IMG/VR virus record: IMGVR_UViG_3300009419_000021 | Coordinates: 1 to 59,345 of that record | DNA from: a virus | Direction: 5' to 3' (one strand) | DNA length: 59,345 bases | Shown: one piece after another, positions 1 to 7,937 of the stretch | How positions within the stretch are numbered: position 1 is the stretch's first letter | How the letters are laid out: each line of letters opens with the position of its first letter | Notes under the pieces: generated by a model | Seen by the model: the letters and a program-made list of their open reading frames with translations, nothing else | Told to the model about the DNA's origin: nothing | Databases searched by the model: none | Translations under genes and position numbers: made by a program

Positions 1-3
1 CGC

Positions 4-396
4 ATGAACGAATCACGAATGTATTTCTTCGTTATGTATAACCTTTCAGGGATTCAAAAAGGAATCCAAGCAGGTCACGCAGCAATCGAATATCAACTGG
101 AACACGGTAATAAAAAAGTTTATAAGGACTTTGCAAAATATCACAAGACATTCATCATCTTGGATGGTGGTGGGTCAGAAGATATGAAATCGCGCCTGAT
201 TGAATTGGAATATTTCAAAGTTGATCATGCACCATTTTATGAGCCTGATCTGAACAATTCTTTGAGCGCAATCGCTTTTATTGTTCCTGAAAATATCTAT
301 GGTATGGATATTAAAGCAATCGATGATCCTATCTTTGTTACCAGAAATGAAGAATTCGCACGGTATCTCAAATCTTTCAAATTAGCAAGTAATTAA
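4..396 (+). CDS. Peptidyl-tRNA hydrolase II-like protein
   Basis: 130 aa. The N-terminal part reads as a beta strand (YFFVMYNL), then a helix with GIQAGHAAIEY (about residues 19-29), then further strands (TFIILDG, SAIAFIV). This order resembles the PTH2 fold, where a K-x-x-A-Q-x-x-H-A helix follows the first strand. PTH2 enzymes release peptides from prematurely dropped peptidyl-tRNA. The typical basic residue of the active site is not obvious, so the enzymatic role is inference. The gene starts 3 bases into the window, so its promoter cannot be seen. Confidence 0.55.
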   Translation: MNESRMYFFVMYNLSGIQKGIQAGHAAIEYQLEHGNKKVYKDFAKYHKTFIILDGGGSEDMKSRLIELEYFKVDHAPFYEPDLNNSLSAIAFIVPENIYGMDIKAIDDPIFVTRNEEFARYLKSFKLASN

Positions 397-404
397 AAAA
401 TAAA

Positions 405-671
405 ATGAACGTAAAAACAGAACTAAAAAAAATCGGTGGAGAAAAATTTTTAAATGAAAAAGATTTAAAGGATTTTGGGAAAGCAGAGAAAAAAATATAT
501 GAATTGATGTGCGATCTTGAATGGCATTCTGCCACTGAAATAATCAATGTTAGTGGGCAAAGAGAAGGATTGAGAAGACTTCGAAATCTTAGAGATAAAG
601 GATTGATCATAGAAACTAAAAGACAATCTGAAAGCAGAGACTTCTCATACAAAATGTCCTCCAAACTTTAA
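405..671 (+). CDS. Winged-helix DNA-binding protein
   Basis: 88 aa, basic. After a lysine-rich N-terminus, residues about 25-85 look like a winged helix-turn-helix: a helix (KAEKKIYELMCD), WHSATEIINVSG, a recognition helix (REGLRRLRNLRDKG), then a beta wing (LIIETKRQ, FSYKM). A small transcription regulator is the likely role. It follows the first gene by 8 bases and lacks the array motif (only TTAAAAAATAAA before the ATG), so it may be co-transcribed with it. Confidence 0.65.
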   Translation: MNVKTELKKIGGEKFLNEKDLKDFGKAEKKIYELMCDLEWHSATEIINVSGQREGLRRLRNLRDKGLIIETKRQSESRDFSYKMSSKL

Positions 672-709
672 AATGAACTGTAATTAAAAAACTAGAATAC
701 ACTAAACAC

Positions 710-1204
710 ATGTCCAATACAACCAAAACACAATCGCTGACTGCTGAAGAATCTATTGATCGCATTCTCAATGCTACGGGTCAATTTGTAAAAGTAGTCT
801 GGAAATCGAATCCGACTCCTGCTGCTGCTCACAAGAAAGCAGGTATCGTTCTGGAGAAACATACAAGTGCGGTATGCCGTGCTGGTATCAACTTCGCCAA
901 TCTCTCATCGGTGCAACAAGGCATCGCAGAAGGTACCCGTGGTGAAGTGCAGGAACTTCCATGGGGTCAATGGAAAACATTCCCATATATCATTGAGCAT
1001 AAAGATGCTGAATATGTGCGTCTTTATCCAACTGATTCTCGCTGTGAGACTATCTATTTTGTCAACTATGTGAAAGTTGATAAGGAAACTTATGCGAGCT
1101 ATCTGACTCCATCGGAAGCGGCAAAAATGTCCTCTGGTGAAAAACCTGAGTGCTTCACGATCAAGCGTGAAAACATTCTCTCCACTGAAGATTTCGGTGG
1201 CTAA
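710..1204 (+). CDS. Hypothetical protein, first gene with the array motif
   Basis: 164 aa, not recognised. Mixed alpha/beta composition with no signal peptide or membrane segment. AAAAACTAGAATACACTAAACAC leads into the ATG, with 11 bases between TAGAAT and ATG and no ribosome-binding sequence. A strong hairpin follows the stop codon. An early host-takeover role is possible but unsupported. Confidence 0.75.
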   Translation: MSNTTKTQSLTAEESIDRILNATGQFVKVVWKSNPTPAAAHKKAGIVLEKHTSAVCRAGINFANLSSVQQGIAEGTRGEVQELPWGQWKTFPYIIEHKDAEYVRLYPTDSRCETIYFVNYVKVDKETYASYLTPSEAAKMSSGEKPECFTIKRENILSTEDFGG

Positions 1205-1222
1205 TCTGTAGGTCTTGGCTTA

Positions 1223-1266
1223 TTCCCTCTCTCCCATAGCCAAGGGGACTCATATCAGAGAGGGAA
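1223..1266 (+). terminator. Hairpin terminator with an overlapping alternative stem
   Basis: TTCCCTCTCT (1223-1232) pairs perfectly with AGAGAGGGAA (1257-1266), followed by TTACTTTT. A second stem, CTTGGCT (1214-1220) with AGCCAAG (1238-1244), overlaps it, so the two cannot form together unless as a pseudoknot. It sits between the gene ending at 1204 and the next array motif. Confidence 0.6.
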
Positions 1267-1298
1267 TTACTTTTAAAAAACTAGAATAGACTCTTCAC

Positions 1299-1628
1299 AT
1301 GCACGTTGCCGAAGCTATCCAACACCTCAAAAAAGTTCTTCCTTACATTCACACCATCGAGCCGATTGGTAAGAATCTATTCACTGTCAAGTATGCAGCG
1401 TGGGTGATTGATGAAGAGAATATGACTGCTCGCAAATTGATCAAATGGGCGAAAGCACACAGTTCTGAAAACAATCAGAATACCAAAATCAGGAGCATCA
1501 TCAAAAAGACAGACAAAAAGATGAATCGTAGGGAAACCAAAAAAGCTATCAAATCCGAAGACTTTGATAAGATTCCTCAACATGGCAAGGTTGCCATGGA
1601 AGACTCTGGATTGGCACAAGATTTATGA
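1299..1628 (+). CDS. Hypothetical basic protein
   Basis: 109 aa, not recognised. The N-terminal half looks globular (HVAEAIQHLKKVLPYIHTIEPIG). The second half is rich in lysine and arginine (IRSIIKKTDKKMNRRETKKAIK) and may bind nucleic acid. Array motif AAAAACTAGAATAGACTCTTCAC precedes the ATG. Its end overlaps upstream alternative starts of the next frame. Confidence 0.7.
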   Translation: MHVAEAIQHLKKVLPYIHTIEPIGKNLFTVKYAAWVIDEENMTARKLIKWAKAHSSENNQNTKIRSIIKKTDKKMNRRETKKAIKSEDFDKIPQHGKVAMEDSGLAQDL

Positions 1629-1638
1629 AAACAAGATT

Positions 1639-1860
1639 ATGGACAATGTAAAACACTACGACGAAATGAGCGATTGGCAACGTGCAAGCGCAATCCATTC
1701 TGCTCGTTACATTCTGGAAGATGTGAGCATGGAGAAATTGGCAGAAATTACTGGTCTTCCCATGGGTGTGATTTCAGCAGCATTCAAAATCATTTTCGTA
1801 TCGAAAGATGCGGTGGATGAACCGAAGAGAACGACAAGACCAATTAGAATTAAAAACTAG
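1639..1860 (+). CDS. Small protein with HTH-like segment
   Basis: 73 aa from ATG 1639. The frame is open from 1564, but starts at 1564 or 1582 would overlap the previous gene. SMEKLAEITGLPMGVISAAFKI has the spacing of a helix-turn-helix. There is no array motif before it, so it is probably read from the upstream transcript. It ends IRIKN, where the KN and the stop codon are bases of the next motif. Confidence 0.6.
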   Translation: MDNVKHYDEMSDWQRASAIHSARYILEDVSMEKLAEITGLPMGVISAAFKIIFVSKDAVDEPKRTTRPIRIKN

Positions 1861-1874
1861 AATACACTTGAGAC

Positions 1875-1928
1875 ATGACAGTGAAGAGGAAAGACCTTGG
1901 AGAATTTATCAGAAAGACAACCATTTAA
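1875..1928 (+). CDS. 17-residue peptide
   Basis: Starts at the canonical position after AAAAACTAGAATACACTTGAGAC. It encodes MTVKRKDLGEFIRKTTI, which is basic. No function is assigned. It is supported only by the motif-to-ATG spacing, and could be the remnant of a longer cassette. Confidence 0.45.
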   Translation: MTVKRKDLGEFIRKTTI

Positions 1929-1940
1929 AAATGCAACAAT

Positions 1941-2144
1941 ATGATCAAATTTAAAATTATATACAGTATTAATAACGTTACTTACGATGAGTATGGTAGG
2001 TCAACAGGTAACACATTGGAACATGAATTGAATAAATTTTTATGTGATAAAAAAATACAGTTCCTTTCTATCAATCAGGTTGCGAGTGGAAGAAGTGATC
2101 ACCACGTAACAACAACAATCGCGTATAATATAAACGATATTTAA
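1941..2144 (+). CDS. Hypothetical protein
   Basis: 67 aa, mainly beta strands (IKFKIIYSINNVTYDEYG, HHVTTTIAYNI). Not recognised. The stretch before it (CATTTAAAAATGCAACAAT) is a degenerate version of the array element. It probably shares the transcript of the 17-residue peptide. Confidence 0.6.
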   Translation: MIKFKIIYSINNVTYDEYGRSTGNTLEHELNKFLCDKKIQFLSINQVASGRSDHHVTTTIAYNINDI

Positions 2145-2188
2145 CTTCTTTAAATACGACCATTTAAAAACTAAAATATACTAACGAC

Positions 2189-2410
2189 ATGAATGATCGG
2201 GACTACATTCTTAATGGTAATTATCAAAAGCTTGATGCGCTTTATGAACGCTTGAAAAAAGCGGAAGATAAGCTTGAAGATGCTGAAAAAAATGTGATAC
2301 ACAAATATATCCATGTGACACCTGACTTGTGGTATGAAATTATTTCTTCGATTAGCGACAAGGATTTATTGACAAAGGTTGCGAAAGTGAAAACGAACCA
2401 TATTAGATGA
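2189..2410 (+). CDS. Small coiled-coil protein
   Basis: 73 aa. Residues about 12-35 (KLDALYERLKKAEDKLEDAEKN) form a charged amphipathic helix suggestive of a short coiled coil. Motif variant AAAAACTAAAATATACTAACGAC. The stop overlaps an ATGA that opens only a 10-residue frame. Confidence 0.7.
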   Translation: MNDRDYILNGNYQKLDALYERLKKAEDKLEDAEKNVIHKYIHVTPDLWYEIISSISDKDLLTKVAKVKTNHIR

Positions 2411-2469
2411 TCATCGAAGAGAAGAAAAATCATCTTTAACCGATTAAAAAACTAGAATACAATTGAGAC

Positions 2470-2964
2470 ATGACAGACGAACAAAAAGAAAATTTGAATA
2501 CCAAGATCGCAGCAATTCGTGATGAGAATTACAGCAATTATGGACATTCCACTGTCTTCGATTATCATAGTGATACGATTGATAGTCGCGATATCCAAGA
2601 AAGGATCGACGAACTTCAATCCGAATTTGATTCTCATGTGGATGAATACGAAGAATCTGATGGTGAAGAAGATGCAGGAGAAGACCTCCTGAATTGGCTA
2701 GAAGAGAATGGTGACGAATTCGTGACACTTCTGGAAATCAAAGAAGAGGTGGAGCAATATACCAGTGAATGGGATAGCGGAGCTTTTATGATTGCTGATA
2801 ATCACTTCGAATATTATGCGCAAGAATTTGCAGAAGATACAGGTGCAATTGATAGAAACGCAAAATGGCCTCTAACACATATTGATTGGGATGAAGCAGC
2901 AGAAGAATTGAAATGTGATTATTCGGAAGTTACTATTGCTGGTAAATCATATTGGATTCAATAA
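2470..2964 (+). CDS. Acidic protein, ArdA-like antirestriction candidate
   Basis: 164 aa and very acidic, with a DE-rich stretch at about residues 52-68. The C-terminal half (NHFEYYAQEFAEDTGAID, then WPLTHIDWDEAAEELKCDY) has the layout of a family common in phages and plasmids, and loosely recalls the C-terminal part of ArdA antirestriction proteins, which mimic DNA. A DNA-mimic counter-defence role is inference. Array motif present. Confidence 0.5.
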   Translation: MTDEQKENLNTKIAAIRDENYSNYGHSTVFDYHSDTIDSRDIQERIDELQSEFDSHVDEYEESDGEEDAGEDLLNWLEENGDEFVTLLEIKEEVEQYTSEWDSGAFMIADNHFEYYAQEFAEDTGAIDRNAKWPLTHIDWDEAAEELKCDYSEVTIAGKSYWIQ

Positions 2965-2986
2965 AAAACTAGAATACACTTGAGAC

Positions 2987-3745
2987 ATGACAAACAACCT
3001 TACTACCATCGCCAAAGCATTCCGTCACAACACTGGCAAGTCTTTTCTTGACTCTGGTGATCACTATGGTCGTCACTATGAAAAACCTCCCATTACTGAT
3101 GAGACTCCATTGGTATCCATTGATACATGGAGAACGGAAATCAATGCCACAATCGACACTGCTCGCTTTCTGGCTGAAACCTGTGAAGTCGATACTGAAC
3201 TTCAAAATCAATTTGATAAGTGGGTTGAACTGGAAGAGAATTCTGAATTGAATTGGTTCGAAGCGGGAGAGACATTTGCTACAGAAGTGTTAGGTCTAAC
3301 ACAATTGGCGAGAGACAATACTTACAATGGTGAGAATGATTTATCTCAAACGTATGTTTGGGAAGTCTATGCCGATGAGGATGACGGTGATTGGATTTAC
3401 AATGACGATGCTCTGATGGTCGTTTATGCTCACACTGGTTGCGATGTGCGCGGTGGTTATGCTTATCCTTTGTTCCTACGATGCCAAGGAGACTACGCTA
3501 TTCCCATGGATTTGGTAGCTGAATTTTTCATCACCGATGCTCGTTTGAATGGTGAAGACTTGGAAGACGAAGCATGTCGATCATTGGATGAACAATGGCA
3601 ATGTGGCTATACTTCCAATCCTGCTTACCATATGTCCAAGGACATTGAGCGCATCTTCTCATTCACCAAGACAGTGAACACAGTGGTCGTGAAGCTGACA
3701 AGCGGTGAGATTGTCAGAATCATGGCAGGAGCAAGAACATATTAA
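2987..3745 (+). CDS. Hypothetical protein, largest gene of the early array
   Basis: 252 aa, acidic, with no membrane segment. Residues about 118-160 include YVWEVYADEDDGDW and VVYAHTGCDVRGGY, followed by PLFLRCQGDYAIP. This resembles conserved unassigned proteins of phages and plasmids. Motif AAAAACTAGAATACACTTGAGAC before the ATG. Confidence 0.75.
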   Translation: MTNNLTTIAKAFRHNTGKSFLDSGDHYGRHYEKPPITDETPLVSIDTWRTEINATIDTARFLAETCEVDTELQNQFDKWVELEENSELNWFEAGETFATEVLGLTQLARDNTYNGENDLSQTYVWEVYADEDDGDWIYNDDALMVVYAHTGCDVRGGYAYPLFLRCQGDYAIPMDLVAEFFITDARLNGEDLEDEACRSLDEQWQCGYTSNPAYHMSKDIERIFSFTKTVNTVVVKLTSGEIVRIMAGARTY

Positions 3746-3767
3746 AAAACTAGAATACAATTACATT

Positions 3768-4097
3768 ATGGACATTCTACAAATCATTAAAAACCTTAGA
3801 GACAATCTCTGGGCTAAGTATGGCAATCCTCTTGCTAACTATAAAAAGACTCAAGACGATGTTCATATGACTTACTATGTTGGTAAGTTGATGGAAGAGC
3901 AAGGACACGAATATGTGATGCCAGCTGCTATCAAAGGCGAGAACGAAGATCGTGTTTATTACTCTGAGCGCGCTCTACACGATGCGTTCCTTGCTGGTCG
4001 GCTCTTAGCTAGAGCAGACAGGAAAACACTGAAAGCTGAATTGATCATAGAACTGAAAGCGCAATTGCGTGATGCGGTTGATGATATCGAACTCTGA
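3768..4097 (+). CDS. Hypothetical helical protein
   Basis: 109 aa. The frame is open from 3705, but the motif AAAAACTAGAATACAATTACATT points to ATG 3768 (MDILQIIKNL). Largely helical, including a run at the C-terminus (RKTLKAELIIELKAQLRDAVDD). Not recognised. Confidence 0.7.
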   Translation: MDILQIIKNLRDNLWAKYGNPLANYKKTQDDVHMTYYVGKLMEEQGHEYVMPAAIKGENEDRVYYSERALHDAFLAGRLLARADRKTLKAELIIELKAQLRDAVDDIEL

Positions 4098-4109
4098 TAC
4101 AATTACAAT

Positions 4110-4280
4110 ATGCAAATAGGAACAATTGGTAATTATTATGGCTCTTTATATGTGACCACTGATGGTGGAAAATTTTTCTGGAGTATTGAAAATTATAGTG
4201 GAAATAATTGGGAAGAAATTCCTGAAAGTCTTTATAATGAGCTTGTGAAATTTCAAGAATCACTTAAAAAACTAGATTAA
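4110..4280 (+). CDS. 56-residue hypothetical protein
   Basis: MQIGTIGNYYGSLYV... then KFFWSIENYSGNNWEEIPESLYNELVKF, with a beta N-terminus and helical C-terminus. Only a reduced motif (TGATACAATTACAAT) precedes the ATG, which directly follows the previous gene. The last residues (KKLD) and stop lie within the next array motif. Confidence 0.6.
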   Translation: MQIGTIGNYYGSLYVTTDGGKFFWSIENYSGNNWEEIPESLYNELVKFQESLKKLD

Positions 4281-4289
4281 AATTTGGAC

Positions 4290-4487
4290 ATGATGAAGAT
4301 CGTCAAACTCGACATGGAGCATGTCAATAAAGGAACTCCCACACATGAACTTCCTGTTATCTTCAAAGGTAATAAGAAGCAATGTGAAGGTTTACTCAAA
4401 CGCTATCAATTTGTAGAAGAAAGCAATCTCTATGGAGGTTACTGGAACGACGAAGAACAAAACAGTTATTTTATTATACCAGCATGA
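4290..4487 (+). CDS. Hypothetical protein
   Basis: 65 aa from ATG 4290; a second ATG follows directly at 4293. Motif AAAAACTAGATTAAAATTTGGAC. Content is unremarkable (KIVKLDMEHVNKG, NKKQCEGLLKRYQFVEES, GGYWND). Its stop overlaps the next start as ATGA, suggesting translational coupling. Confidence 0.7.
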   Translation: MMKIVKLDMEHVNKGTPTHELPVIFKGNKKQCEGLLKRYQFVEESNLYGGYWNDEEQNSYFIIPA

Positions 4488-4696
4488 AAAGACTCACTAA
4501 AGAAGAAATAGAACGATTCGCAACTGATTCCACAAACAAGGATGCTGTATGGAATTTCCTTGGCACTGCTCATCACTGTGGCAATTATGTCAATGCGGTT
4601 GCCAATCTGTTAGACGATGCGGCATTGTATGGTTGGAACAATTTGACTGTGATGGCAATCTATGAGGGATTGAAATACGCAAATTTAAAAAACTAG
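4484..4696 (+). CDS. Small protein sharing a motif with gene 20885-21088
   Basis: 70 aa, starting within the ATGA overlap with the previous gene. NAVANLLDDAALYGWNNLTVMAI matches the pattern ANL-x2-DA-x2-YGW-x3-TV-x-AI also seen in the 67-aa product of 20885-21088, so the two are related. Similar segments occur in unassigned proteins of other phages. Function unknown. Confidence 0.7.
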   Translation: MKRLTKEEIERFATDSTNKDAVWNFLGTAHHCGNYVNAVANLLDDAALYGWNNLTVMAIYEGLKYANLKN

Positions 4697-4710
4697 ACTA
4701 CACTTGGGAC

Positions 4711-5256
4711 ATGACAACGACACGAAAAGTAATCGAATCAATCGATCTTGAAAAACACGGGCAAGAAGTCCATGGAAATGAGGATCTTTGTAATGTATTT
4801 GGTATCTACGAATACTTATATTTTGATGAACGGATCAAAATGGTGTTTGTTCGCCCTCATCTTTGCACAGACTCTTGGGTTGGTGTTAGAGCATACTTTC
4901 TTGATGGAGAATTCGTAGCAATCTCCTCACAAGTTGGTCGAAAATGGGATGAAGAATTTAAATTCGTCTCCAACGAAGCAGCAATGAAAGTTAAAGATTA
5001 TGTATTGTCTTTCGTAGAACCTCGATACGATATTAGCATTGCTGATGATCTGGATGCCGAAATTGATGATTTTTATACCGTTGAGTATGCTGAACAAATT
5101 CTACACAAGCATGGTATATATCAAGGAGAACGTGTTGCAATCAAACGCAAGCATAGAAATTGGAATGATTTTTACACTGCAACGATTATGGTGAATGTAA
5201 AAGAATGCGATGTGGATTGTCGCGAAATTCAATTGGCTTACGTCGATCTTTCTTGA
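4711..5256 (+). CDS. Hypothetical protein
   Basis: 181 aa, mixed alpha/beta and acidic. The N-terminal part (YLYFDERIKMVFVRPH, SWVGVRAYFLDGEFVAISSQVG) looks like a small beta sheet. The C-terminal part ends ECDVDCREIQLAYVDLS. Not recognised. Motif ACTAGACTACACTTGGGAC. Confidence 0.7.
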   Translation: MTTTRKVIESIDLEKHGQEVHGNEDLCNVFGIYEYLYFDERIKMVFVRPHLCTDSWVGVRAYFLDGEFVAISSQVGRKWDEEFKFVSNEAAMKVKDYVLSFVEPRYDISIADDLDAEIDDFYTVEYAEQILHKHGIYQGERVAIKRKHRNWNDFYTATIMVNVKECDVDCREIQLAYVDLS

Positions 5257-5278
5257 AAAACTAGAATACAATTGAGAT

Positions 5279-5425
5279 ATGACAGCGCAAAGAAATCCAA
5301 TCAATGGTAGTATCACGATCACCACGATTAAATTCAAACGACTGATCACAAGGACTTTCTACGATTATACGATGGACGAAGCATTGGAAGAATTCAAAAG
5401 CTATCTTAAATCTCTGAAAAAATGA
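5279..5425 (+). CDS. 48-residue protein
   Basis: MTAQRNPINGSITITTIKFK, a short beta segment, then an amphipathic helix (MDEALEEFKSYLKSLKK). Motif AAAAACTAGAATACAATTGAGAT abuts the ATG. Its TGA overlaps the next ATG (ATGA). Confidence 0.6.
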   Translation: MTAQRNPINGSITITTIKFKRLITRTFYDYTMDEALEEFKSYLKSLKK

Positions 5426-5661
5426 AAAACAAATTTACAACCCAAGAAGTGTGGCGATACGTGGAAGGATTCATGTCTAGCCAATCGAATAGTCAAGAGC
5501 TATCCATGAATGAAATCCTTTCCATGCTGAAAAATGCGTTGGCATGTATCGAAGATGGTGATGATGGTCTTGTTGCTTATCTTGATCGCATGGAATACTA
5601 CAGGAATATTCAGTTGGAACAGATGGTAAGAGTATCTTCTTCGATAAAAACTAAAGCATAA
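5422..5661 (+). CDS. Helical hypothetical protein
   Basis: 79 aa, largely helical (QEVWRYVEGFM, MNEILSMLKNALACIED, YLDRMEYYRNIQLEQM). No motif of its own; the ATGA overlap makes it the second gene of a pair with 5279-5425. The end (KTKA) and stop use motif bases. Confidence 0.7.
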   Translation: MKNKFTTQEVWRYVEGFMSSQSNSQELSMNEILSMLKNALACIEDGDDGLVAYLDRMEYYRNIQLEQMVRVSSSIKTKA

Positions 5662-5668
5662 TCGGGAC

Positions 5669-5854
5669 ATGGAAAATTATTCAAAGATTGAAAAACCAAT
5701 CGAAGCTACTTTATACAAGAAAAACAAACCACCAGTATCTTGTTGTGTCGTGGGAATCAAATTAACTAGTTTGGGTATTATGTTGGAAGTAATGTCGTCT
5801 TATGGATTAGAAATGGTTAATCCTGATGATGTCATTCAGAATTTTAAAAACTAA
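5669..5854 (+). CDS. Small beta-rich protein
   Basis: 61 aa. KPIEATLYKKNKPPVSCCVVGIKLTS, then GIMLEVMSSYGLEMVNPDDV, an SH3-like run of strands. Not recognised. Motif form AAAAACTAAAGCATAATCGGGAC. The C-terminus NFKN plus stop is encoded by the next motif. Confidence 0.65.
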   Translation: MENYSKIEKPIEATLYKKNKPPVSCCVVGIKLTSLGIMLEVMSSYGLEMVNPDDVIQNFKN

Positions 5855-5868
5855 AGCATAATTAGGAT

Positions 5869-6078
5869 ATGATGACATACTCACTGAATCTTGAAAATTG
5901 GGGACATTATCCTCAAGCTGAAAATATGTTAGGTCGTTACATCGAAGAGCAATCCAATGGTCTTTACAACGAAGAACATCGTAAAGTATTTCATAACAAA
6001 AAAATTAGCAAGCTGAAACAAGAGAAGATACGCGCATTTTCTGATGCATTGCATCGCACTCAATTTGGCGCACCTTAA
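5869..6078 (+). CDS. Hypothetical protein
   Basis: 69 aa. Two adjacent ATGs (5869, 5872) follow AAAAACTAAAGCATAATTAGGAT. Polar and helical (EEQSNGLYNEEHRKVFHNKK, KLKQEKIRAFSDALHR). Function unknown. Confidence 0.65.
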   Translation: MMTYSLNLENWGHYPQAENMLGRYIEEQSNGLYNEEHRKVFHNKKISKLKQEKIRAFSDALHRTQFGAP

Positions 6079-6099
6079 AAACTAGAGCATAATCAACAC

Positions 6100-6318
6100 A
6101 TGACAATTAAAAGCGTTCTCATTTGGCCAGAAGAAATTTGTTTGGGGTGGCATTCATCCGCAGAAAACAAATCAGAAGATACCCACTATTCTCAATCAGC
6201 AGCAGAAGCAATCTGTATGATGCTAATCCGCAAAGGATTTGGTTGTGATGGTAAGGTGTTCCCTCTAAACGCCAGAGTCGAAATCGATGGCGAGGTCGCA
6301 TGGCAGTGGAAAGATTAA
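6100..6318 (+). CDS. Hypothetical protein
   Basis: 72 aa: SVLIWPEEICLGWHSSAENKS, then a helix (SQSAAEAICMMLIRKGFG) and a final strand (ARVEIDGEVAWQW). The compact alpha/beta layout is that of a small soluble protein. Not recognised. Motif ACTAGAGCATAATCAACAC. Confidence 0.65.
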   Translation: MTIKSVLIWPEEICLGWHSSAENKSEDTHYSQSAAEAICMMLIRKGFGCDGKVFPLNARVEIDGEVAWQWKD

Positions 6319-6339
6319 AAACTAGAATATACTTAGGAC

Positions 6340-6690
6340 ATGACAGGACGGGACATGACAGGAGAACAAAATGAATTCATTAAAAATCATTTCTTCAGAA
6401 ATTATGATGATCATGGTTGGGATAATATCGCACAGAAGCTTCTCAAAGATGGGAAATGTATTGTTGCGGGAAATAGCAAATTGTGGCATGGTGGTGTGGG
6501 TAACTTTATCAAATGCACCCCTGCTGAAGATGCTATTGGTTGTTCTTTACTAACATTCGATAAAGAATCTTTTTTACAATCGGTATGGGTCAAAGAGCAA
6601 GTTGAATACTATTTGAAAGAATTGACACATCAAATTGATTCTTTACGAGATGAGCGATATGCAATCGAGAATCTACTATTAAAAAACTAG
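6340..6690 (+). CDS. Hypothetical protein with duplicated start
   Basis: 116 aa. The start region holds two nearly identical units, GGACATGACAGGACG then GGGACATGACAGGAG, giving possible ATGs at 6340 and 6355. The first fits the motif spacing. A helical C-terminus (VEYYLKELTHQIDSLRDERY) suggests a coiled coil. Not recognised. Confidence 0.65.
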   Translation: MTGRDMTGEQNEFIKNHFFRNYDDHGWDNIAQKLLKDGKCIVAGNSKLWHGGVGNFIKCTPAEDAIGCSLLTFDKESFLQSVWVKEQVEYYLKELTHQIDSLRDERYAIENLLLKN

Positions 6691-6704
6691 AATATACTTG
6701 GGAC

Positions 6705-6875
6705 ATGACAAGAGACGAATTACTACCAATCATTGAAAAGATGGAACAATACGGTGGAAGCTTTGCGAAATCGCTGGCAGTTGCCATGCGTTATGCTGAT
6801 TCAAACAATCTTCAGCGCATTGTGAATGCCTTCCCCGAAATGATTGAAAGCTACTCAGAATTTTTAAAAAACTAA
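6705..6875 (+). CDS. 56-residue helical protein
   Basis: MTRDELLPIIEKMEQYGGSFAKSLAVAMRYAD, then NLQRIVNAFPEMIESYSEF. All-helical and acidic at the C-terminus. Ends FLKN from motif bases. Motif AAAAACTAGAATATACTTGGGAC before ATG 6705. Confidence 0.65.
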   Translation: MTRDELLPIIEKMEQYGGSFAKSLAVAMRYADSNNLQRIVNAFPEMIESYSEFLKN

Positions 6876-6889
6876 ATTAGAATAATAAC

Positions 6890-7186
6890 ATGAACATCGA
6901 CAACATCGAAAAAGCATTATTTATCAAACAAAGAATTGACAATAACAACATCGCAATTAAAAAAATTGATTCTCTCCTCGCGAAATATCCTAATGGAAAC
7001 TCCGATGGTAAGTCATTCAATGGAGATGGTAAAATTTACGGTCTTCATTTGGGAGAGTATAAAGATGGTAGTGGAATTTCGATTGAACTTACTGGTTCCT
7101 TGATTCAAACCCAATTATTGGAAAATGCGATGCGATTATTGGAAGCTCAAATCGAAAATGATATCAAAGTTATCGAATCTCTATAA
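6890..7186 (+). CDS. Hypothetical protein, DUF-like phage family
   Basis: 98 aa. Helix (NIEKALFIKQRIDNNNIAIKKIDSLLAKYP), then GDGKIYGLHLGEYKDGSGISIEL, then helix (TQLLENAMRLLEAQIENDIKVIESL). The helix-hairpin-helix layout suggests a dimeric helical protein. No assigned function. Motif AAAAACTAAATTAGAATAATAAC. Confidence 0.65.
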   Translation: MNIDNIEKALFIKQRIDNNNIAIKKIDSLLAKYPNGNSDGKSFNGDGKIYGLHLGEYKDGSGISIELTGSLIQTQLLENAMRLLEAQIENDIKVIESL

Positions 7187-7209
7187 AAACTAGAATACAC
7201 TAAAAGCAC

Positions 7210-7344
7210 ATGAAATACATCTATCGAATCTGGAACTTCTTTTCCCCACCTGCTACTCCCACCTATGGTTGGAAAATCCTTGAACAACGGTCTTGGCTAG
7301 ATAAACAAGTCCAAGAACAATTATTGAAACAAAGAGAATATTGA
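7210..7344 (+). CDS. 44-residue protein
   Basis: MKYIYRIWNFFSPPATPTYGWKIL, then EQRSWLDKQVQEQLLKQREY. An aromatic N-terminus and a glutamine-rich helix. Motif AAAAACTAGAATACACTAAAAGCAC. The stop is 1 base before the next ATG (TGATATG). Confidence 0.55.
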   Translation: MKYIYRIWNFFSPPATPTYGWKILEQRSWLDKQVQEQLLKQREY

Positions 7345-7345
7345 T

Positions 7346-7528
7346 ATGACAAATCAGGCAAAAATAAAACAATTGGTGAAGAATGTGGAAGAACGTTCTC
7401 GTGAATACAATGGTGGAGACATCTGTTATCCTTTCATTGTTGGTTGGTTGGAGAGTGCAATGACAAATATTCTGGAGTATAACAGATCACTTGATTCAGA
7501 ACTGGAAAAATCAAAATTTAAAAACTAA
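7346..7528 (+). CDS. Hypothetical protein coupled to the 44-residue gene
   Basis: 60 aa, helical. No array motif of its own; the start is 1 base after the upstream stop, so it is probably translated by coupling. Ends KFKN from the next motif. Not recognised. Confidence 0.65.
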   Translation: MTNQAKIKQLVKNVEERSREYNGGDICYPFIVGWLESAMTNILEYNRSLDSELEKSKFKN

Positions 7529-7542
7529 AATATAATTACATT

Positions 7543-7923
7543 ATGACAATTGCCAAACAATTAAAGATCAAAGAATTTCCATTTGAAATCAAAGATTCCA
7601 ATGGTAAAGAGATTTACTGGGAGGACTCCAATGGATATTGGTCAAAGCGTGAATTCGATTCCAAGGGTAATCGGATTTACTTCGAGAACTCCTATGGATT
7701 CTGGGAAAAGCGTGAATACGATTCCAAGGGTAATAAGATTTACTTTGAGGACTCCGATGGATATTGGGTAAAACGTGAATTCGATTCCGAGGGTAAAGAG
7801 ATTTACTACGAGGACTCCAAGGGAAAAATCATTGACAATCGTACCAAAACGGAAATCCAAAAAGCCATCGAACTCTTGACAAAAGAAGGATTGCTGGTAG
7901 ATGGAAAGATTCTTAAAAACTAA
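7543..7923 (+). CDS. 21-residue-repeat protein, copy 1
   Basis: 126 aa. Conserved head MTIAKQLKIKEFPFEIK, then about 3.5 tandem repeats of 21 residues (pattern DSxGNxIYxEnSxGYW, then xKREY/F), then a conserved tail TEIQKAIELLTKEGL, VDGKILKN. The 63-base DNA repeats are nearly identical. The repeats recall YD/MORN-type beta-hairpin repeats. Function unknown. The tail residues KN and the stop are motif bases. Confidence 0.8.
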   Translation: MTIAKQLKIKEFPFEIKDSNGKEIYWEDSNGYWSKREFDSKGNRIYFENSYGFWEKREYDSKGNKIYFEDSDGYWVKREFDSEGKEIYYEDSKGKIIDNRTKTEIQKAIELLTKEGLLVDGKILKN

Positions 7924-7937
7924 ATTACAATTACATT

